From NCBI GenBank assembly GCA_017882615.1, contig JADGPD010000002.1, positions 24,027-88,026 on the forward strand: 64,000 nucleotides of DNA, in the 5' to 3' direction. Shown here in pieces: positions 59,158-64,000 of this stretch (positions within the stretch are counted from its first letter, which is position 1; every line of letters begins with the position of its first letter). Origin of the DNA: Thermoleophilia bacterium. GTDB lineage: Bacteria > Actinomycetota > Thermoleophilia > Gaiellales > Gaiellaceae. Made by a program: the position numbers and the translations under genes. The notes under the pieces were generated by a model, which was not told the origin of the DNA, made no database searches, and saw only the letters and a program-made list of their open reading frames with translations.

Positions 59158-60488
59158 GACTTCGTCTCGAGACCTGTCCCGAGCTCCGTCAGGATCGCCT
59201 TGGCGACTGCGATCCCCGGCTCGAGATACCCGGCCCAGAAACGCTCGTTGGGCGAGTGGATGTTCCCTTCGGGTAGATCGAAGCCGGTCACGATCGCCGG
59301 GATTCCCTTGGCCTGAAGGGCGGGCATGATCGGGAGAGTGCCGCCGATGCGAACGAAGAGCGGGCGACTGCCGAAGGAGCGCTCGAAGGCGGCCAGAGCG
59401 AGCTGGATCGCCGGCGCGCTCAGGTCGACCAGCGCCGGAGCGCTCGCCGAGAGAAGCTGAACTCGGAGCTCGGCGCCGGCGGGCGCCGCCTCGGTCAGGA
59501 GCCGCTCCAGCGCCGCGCCGATGACGACCGCATCCTGGCCGGGAGCAAGCCTGATCGAGACGTTGGCCGACGCGCGCACCGGCAACACCGTCTTCTGTAG
59601 ATGCGGCGAGCCTCCCTCGATGCCGTTGACGTCGAGCGAAGGCCAAGCGCAGGTGCGCAGGTAGAACTCGGCCGCTGCGCTCTCGTCGGCGGGCCGGGCG
59701 CCCTGGTCGGCCAGTGTGCGCTCGCCGCTCGGCAGAGCGGCGACGGCGGCCAGCTCCTCGGCGCTCGGAGGAATGACTCCGGCCATGAGCGGCTCGGGCA
59801 GGCGCCCTTCGACGGGGAGAAGCGCGGCGAGGGTTTGGGTGAGCGCATGCAAAGCGTTTAGTGCGGCGCCTCCATAGACGCCGGAGTGCAGATCGCGCTC
59901 GCCGCTTTCGAGCTCGAGGTGGAAGTAGGCGAGCCCACGGCTGGCGATCGTGAAGGCGGGGATGTCGCGCTCGATCATCGCGGTGTCGAAGATCAGGCAG
60001 GCGTCGGCTCCCCGCTCGTCCGCCATCAAGAACTCGGCAATCGAGCCGCCGCCGATCTCCTCCTCGCCATCGCAGATAAACCGAACATTGACCGGCAGGG
60101 CCTTCTCCCGCGCGAGCGCGCGAGTCGCCTCGAGCAGCATGAACAGCTGCCCCTTGTCATCGGCGGCGCCGCGCCCGTAGAGCCAGCCGTCCCGCTCGAC
60201 GAGCGTGAACGGCTCGGAGTGCCAGAGCTCGAGCGGATCGACCGCCTGAACGTCGAAATGCCCGTAACAGAGCACGGTGGGAGCGCTGGGCCCGCCCGAG
60301 GCGGCGATCTCGCCGACTACCAGGGGCGCCCCGCGCCAGTCGATCCTCTCGGCCGCGCCGCCCGCTTTGCGGATCTTGTCGACCAGCCAGTCGCCGGCTC
60401 GCTCGACGTCATCGACGCGGGCCGGATCGGCGCTCACGCTCGGGATGGCGATCCACTCCGCCAGCTCTGTCAGCAACTCCCTTTTCAC
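59154..60488 (-). CDS. M20 family dipeptidase
   Basis: VLCYGHFDVQAVDPLELW, GRGAADDKGQLFMLLEA, FICDGEEEIGG; GTG start at 60488. Confidence 0.92.
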   Translation of the reverse strand: MKRELLTELAEWIAIPSVSADPARVDDVERAGDWLVDKIRKAGGAAERIDWRGAPLVVGEIAASGGPSAPTVLCYGHFDVQAVDPLELWHSEPFTLVERDGWLYGRGAADDKGQLFMLLEATRALAREKALPVNVRFICDGEEEIGGGSIAEFLMADERGADACLIFDTAMIERDIPAFTIASRGLAYFHLELESGERDLHSGVYGGAALNALHALTQTLAALLPVEGRLPEPLMAGVIPPSAEELAAVAALPSGERTLADQGARPADESAAAEFYLRTCAWPSLDVNGIEGGSPHLQKTVLPVRASANVSIRLAPGQDAVVIGAALERLLTEAAPAGAELRVQLLSASAPALVDLSAPAIQLALAAFERSFGSRPLFVRIGGTLPIMPALQAKGIPAIVTGFDLPEGNIHSPNERFWAGYLEPGIAVAKAILTELGTGLETKS

Positions 60489-60566
60489 GTCAGCGAGTGT
60501 ACTAACCGAATACTGTGTAGACGAAGCGGGGAAATCGCCGAAAGCCAAATTCCACGAGGTGAGGTC

Positions 60567-61061
60567 ATGCGCTCGATAGCAGTCGCCGTTATCGCCGCCC
60601 TTGCTACCGCTTCGGTAGCGCTGGCCGGCAGCTCGTTCCTGATCAGCAAGAGCTCGGTCGGCAAGGGAACGCTCGGTCAGAGCCGAGCAGCCTACAAGGC
60701 CGCCTACGGCAAGCCTCAGCCGGTCGAGAACCTCGAGGGAGGCCTCACGCGACTCAAGTACCAAAAAGGCGCAATCGAGGTTTACTTCGCGACCGGCAAG
60801 AACTCGGGGCGCTACATCGTCGCGACCAGCAAGGGCTACAAGACGGCCAAGGGCGTCGGTCCCTGCGCCTCGGGCTCTGCTGTGAAGAAGGCTTACCCGT
60901 CGGCCGTGAAGGTGCCACTCGCCGGTGGCAACGAGTTCGCCTACCGGCTCGGGACCGCGCTCTGGTTCGACATCGAGTCGGGCAAGGTTGCCACCGTCGC
61001 GCTCGGCGTGGGCAAGCAGACGGCTTGGATCGCCTCGAACTCACCCGCCTGCCACTCGTAG
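60567..61061 (+). CDS. Secreted hypothetical protein
   Basis: Signal peptide ALATASVALAG; two Cys; BamE/SmpA-like G-x-LGQSRAAYKAAYGKP segment. Confidence 0.7.
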   Translation: MRSIAVAVIAALATASVALAGSSFLISKSSVGKGTLGQSRAAYKAAYGKPQPVENLEGGLTRLKYQKGAIEVYFATGKNSGRYIVATSKGYKTAKGVGPCASGSAVKKAYPSAVKVPLAGGNEFAYRLGTALWFDIESGKVATVALGVGKQTAWIASNSPACHS

Positions 61062-61076
61062 ATCTCGCTTCAGTCG

Positions 61077-62597
61077 ATGCCGCGAAAAGCCAAAACCGAT
61101 GATCCGCTACTACCGGACGGTTTCCGCTTCGGCGTCGCCACTTCCGCTTTCCAGATCGAGGGCGGTCTGAACGGCCCGGGCGAGCCGGCCAACAACTGGG
61201 TCTGGTGGGAGCGGGAAGGTCGCGTCGAGCCTTCCGGGATCGCGGTCGATTTCTGGAATCGCTACGAGGAGCAGCTCGACCTGGTGGCCGCCATGGGCTG
61301 CGACACCTTCAGGCTCGGGCTGGAGTGGGCCCGCATCGAGCCCGAGGAGGGACAGATCGACGAAACCGCCTTCGTCCGCTATCTGCGAATACTTGACGCC
61401 TGCGCCGAGCGCGGGCTCGAGCCGCTCGTCACGCTGCACCACTTCACCCACCCGGCTTGGCTCGGGGTGGATTTCTGGCTCTCGCCGGAGTCGCCCGAGC
61501 GCTTCGCGGTCTGGGTCGAGCAGGTGCTCGAGCGGCTGGCCGGTCGCTGCCGGCTCTGGATCACCTTCAACGAGATCGCCATCTTCGCGCAGCTCTGTTA
61601 CGCCTTCGGCATGGCCCCGCCCGGGCGCCGCCTGGCCTGGAAGGAGACGTACACGAGCGCGGCGCACATGTTCACCGCCCATGTTCTCGCCTACGGGCTG
61701 ATTCACGAACACCGGCCCGACGCGATCGTCCACACGAACACGTCGGAGAACAGCGTCTACGAGTCCAACCGGCTGTATATCGACCTGCTGCTGTCTCGCG
61801 CGGCGGGAGTGCCCCGCGACGACCTCGGCGCCTGGATCGCCGAGAAGCGCCAGGCCTGGTACGGCGCCATCGCTCCGGTAAGGCCGATCGAACGCCTGAT
61901 CAGGCGAAGCTCGGCCGCGTCCGCGCCGATCGCCCGCGTGCCCTACCGGGGTCCTCGCCTCTCTTCGCGCGCTCGCCGCGGCTCCGACGATCCCGAAGGA
62001 GCGGTGCGTCCGTTGGTCGAGGCCGTCTACTCCAGCCCCTGCGATAGGACGCTCGACGTGCTCGGGATCGACTACTACGACCCCGTCGCCGCCAACCACA
62101 TGCACCTGCCCGGGCGCCGCACCGCCGGTGGCCGCTCGTGGCAACCGAGCGCGGACCTCTGGGACGATGTCGCGTACCCGGCGGGGCTGACCGAGTACTC
62201 GCGCGCCAACCTGGCTCTCTCGGCCGAGGCGATGAGCGGCGAGCGCCCGCTCGAGCTCTGGGTTGTCGAGAACGGGCTCTGCAACCGGGTGCGAAACGGC
62301 CGCAGCTACGAGCGCAGCGACGGTTGGGACCGGCCGCGCTACCTGCGCGAAAACCTCGCCGCCGTCGTCGCCGGGCTCGACCAGGGCTTACCGATCGGCG
62401 CCTACCTGCACTGGTCGCTCACCGACAACTACGAGTGGGGCTCGTACCAGCCGCGCTTCGGCATCCACGGCGTCGATCGCGAGCGGGGCGCCAAGATCCT
62501 CGCCACCGACTCGATGGGCCGCGACTCGGCCGGCGCCTACCGGCGCCTGATCGGAGGTCTGCGCAGCGGTGACCGTTCGGTGCTCAGCGCGAGCTGA
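61077..62597 (+). CDS. Glycoside hydrolase family 1 (beta-glucosidase-like)
   Basis: FRFGVATSAFQIEGG, WITFNEIAIFAQ (acid/base E), LWVVENGLCNR (nucleophile E), YLHWSLTDNYEWGSYQPRFGIHGVD. Confidence 0.93.
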   Translation: MPRKAKTDDPLLPDGFRFGVATSAFQIEGGLNGPGEPANNWVWWEREGRVEPSGIAVDFWNRYEEQLDLVAAMGCDTFRLGLEWARIEPEEGQIDETAFVRYLRILDACAERGLEPLVTLHHFTHPAWLGVDFWLSPESPERFAVWVEQVLERLAGRCRLWITFNEIAIFAQLCYAFGMAPPGRRLAWKETYTSAAHMFTAHVLAYGLIHEHRPDAIVHTNTSENSVYESNRLYIDLLLSRAAGVPRDDLGAWIAEKRQAWYGAIAPVRPIERLIRRSSAASAPIARVPYRGPRLSSRARRGSDDPEGAVRPLVEAVYSSPCDRTLDVLGIDYYDPVAANHMHLPGRRTAGGRSWQPSADLWDDVAYPAGLTEYSRANLALSAEAMSGERPLELWVVENGLCNRVRNGRSYERSDGWDRPRYLRENLAAVVAGLDQGLPIGAYLHWSLTDNYEWGSYQPRFGIHGVDRERGAKILATDSMGRDSAGAYRRLIGGLRSGDRSVLSAS

Positions 62598-62845
62598 CGC
62601 TTTGTCTCGGCGAGGGTTTCTTGTAAGTAGGCTGTAAATCACTCGTTCGAGGGTCATAATGGTCATTCCTATTAGTCAACTCCCGTGTCTAGAGCTCGAC
62701 GCACCTCGAACGATGCCGCCGCCTCGCCGCGCTCGGCGGAGCAACGTTTCGTCTGCGGTCGCTCCCGTAATTCGATAGATACGTTCTCTCATTGCGTCCG
62801 CGTCTCGCACCCAGCGAACCTCCTGCAGTTGAGGCGGCCGTCACG

Positions 62846-63439
62846 ATGAACCGAGTTACTGAGCGTGCTCGAACGCGCACCACGAGAGAGATGAGAGCGG
62901 CTGTGCGCCTGCTCCAACTCGCGCTGACCGTGCTCGCGCTCGTACTCATAGCGAGCGTACCGTCAACGGCAGCGAGCGCCGCAGCTCCGAAGCCCGACCC
63001 GGCGCCCGTGAAGACCAGCCCTCCGCCGCCTCCGGCGTCCCAACCTCAGAGGACGCCAACGCACACCGCGGTAACGCCGACGGCTCCTCCGTCCACTACA
63101 GCGAAGGCGAAGACGAGCAGCCACAAGCGAAAAGCCCACAAGCGAGTGACCGTAAAAGTCAAGCCCAAGCCGACCCCGACCACCATCAAGCCCAGGGCGG
63201 TCTTGATCGGAACCGCGTCTAACGGGTCGCGCTCGACAAGCTCGAATACGCTCCGGGTGGCGGCGCTCGCACTGTTGGGAGTGGGGCTGCTACTGCTGGT
63301 GCTCGCGATGCTCGACCCGTTCTATATACGACCACGGCGTCTGATCGCGATGTACGCCGAGCACCGCGGGGACGTGGCGATAGCCGGTGCCGTAATCCTG
63401 TTCAGCGTGGGAATCGCATACCTGAGCTCAGGCGTATGA
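62846..63439 (+). CDS. Membrane-anchored Pro/Thr/Lys-rich protein
   Basis: N-terminal signal/TM, P/T/K-rich middle, two C-terminal hydrophobic segments. Confidence 0.6.
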   Translation: MNRVTERARTRTTREMRAAVRLLQLALTVLALVLIASVPSTAASAAAPKPDPAPVKTSPPPPPASQPQRTPTHTAVTPTAPPSTTAKAKTSSHKRKAHKRVTVKVKPKPTPTTIKPRAVLIGTASNGSRSTSSNTLRVAALALLGVGLLLLVLAMLDPFYIRPRRLIAMYAEHRGDVAIAGAVILFSVGIAYLSSGV

Positions 63440-63458
63440 GCGAGCGGAGACAACCTCA

Positions 63459-64000
63459 ATGAAGGGCGTCATTCTCCGCTCCTTCGCGATTGCGGCGCTC
63501 GCGGCGATCGGGCTGACGGGATCGGCGGTGGCGAACACGCCAGAGTTCACGAATGTCCCCGGCCCGATTACTCAAGAGGCGACAGGACCGACCGGCGCCG
63601 AAGTGACCTTCACCGCACCGACCGCGACCGACCCGGCCAATAGCGCCAACCTGGCGGTCACCTGCGTGCCGGACTCTGGTTCGACCTTTGCCATCGGAAC
63701 GACCTCGGTCACCTGTAGCGCCGACGACGGCAGCGGACCGCCCCCCAACACCAATAACGTGAGCTTCGACGTCATCGTTGAGGACACGACCGGACCGGTG
63801 TTCAGCAACGTCCCCTCGACCATCACCAAAGAGGCGACTAGCTCCAGCGGCGCAAGCGTGAGTTTCATCGACCCAACCGCGACCGACGCGGTTACTGGGG
63901 TTCGACCGGTCGCCTGCGTCCCGAGCTCGGGCTCGACCTTCCCGCTCGGGACGACCTCGGTCACCTGTAGCGCCAACGACGGCAGCGGACACTCGAGCAG
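63459..64000 (+). CDS. Secreted HYR-repeat protein, truncated by window end
   Basis: Signal peptide MKGVILRSFAIAALAAIGLTGSAVA; two HYR-type repeats PGPITQEATGPTGAEVTF...GTTSVTCSADDGSG; open at 64000, therefore not in ORF track. Confidence 0.85.
   Translation, partial: MKGVILRSFAIAALAAIGLTGSAVANTPEFTNVPGPITQEATGPTGAEVTFTAPTATDPANSANLAVTCVPDSGSTFAIGTTSVTCSADDGSGPPPNTNNVSFDVIVEDTTGPVFSNVPSTITKEATSSSGASVSFIDPTATDAVTGVRPVACVPSSGSTFPLGTTSVTCSANDGSGHSS

Overview
The window is a GC-rich chromosomal segment. Its content (adjacent metK/priA, hopanoid locus, multiple Ig/HYR/DUF3352-type secreted proteins, high GC3) suggests an actinobacterial genome, possibly Thermoleophilia-like; this taxonomic guess is inference. 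No rRNA, tRNA, CRISPR array, IS element or phage region was recognised. Main content: priA 5' end, metK, gpsA-der-plsC-cmk-aroA-tyrA, trpS, rluB, scpA/scpB/lgt, a hopanoid operon (hpnC-hpnD-hpnE-shc-[HpnG-IspH fusion]-hpnH) with a divergent hpnO-like aminotransferase, dnaE, ggt, an ABC-2 exporter, a parA-ftsZ-like pair, an RCC1-repeat protein, a PAS histidine kinase, an Lhr-type helicase, a PLD-like enzyme, HxlR, an M20 peptidase, GH1, and a HYR-repeat protein cut by the window end. Items most worth a second look: (1) an FtsZ-family protein with a long Pro/Ala/Glu-rich N-terminal extension, almost no C-terminal linker, overlapping parA; (2) a single ORF fusing an HpnG-like nucleoside phosphorylase domain to complete IspH inside the hopanoid operon; (3) an LspA-like membrane protein missing one catalytic Asp; (4) a lipoprotein with two tandem pilin-head-like domains; (5) a membrane protein made of four internal 4-TM repeats; (6) a small ORF, absent from the supplied track, stop/start-coupled to hpnC; (7) four convergent gene pairs whose stop codons overlap on a single C/TTAG tetranucleotide. 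All family assignments are from reading motifs; no searches were run.
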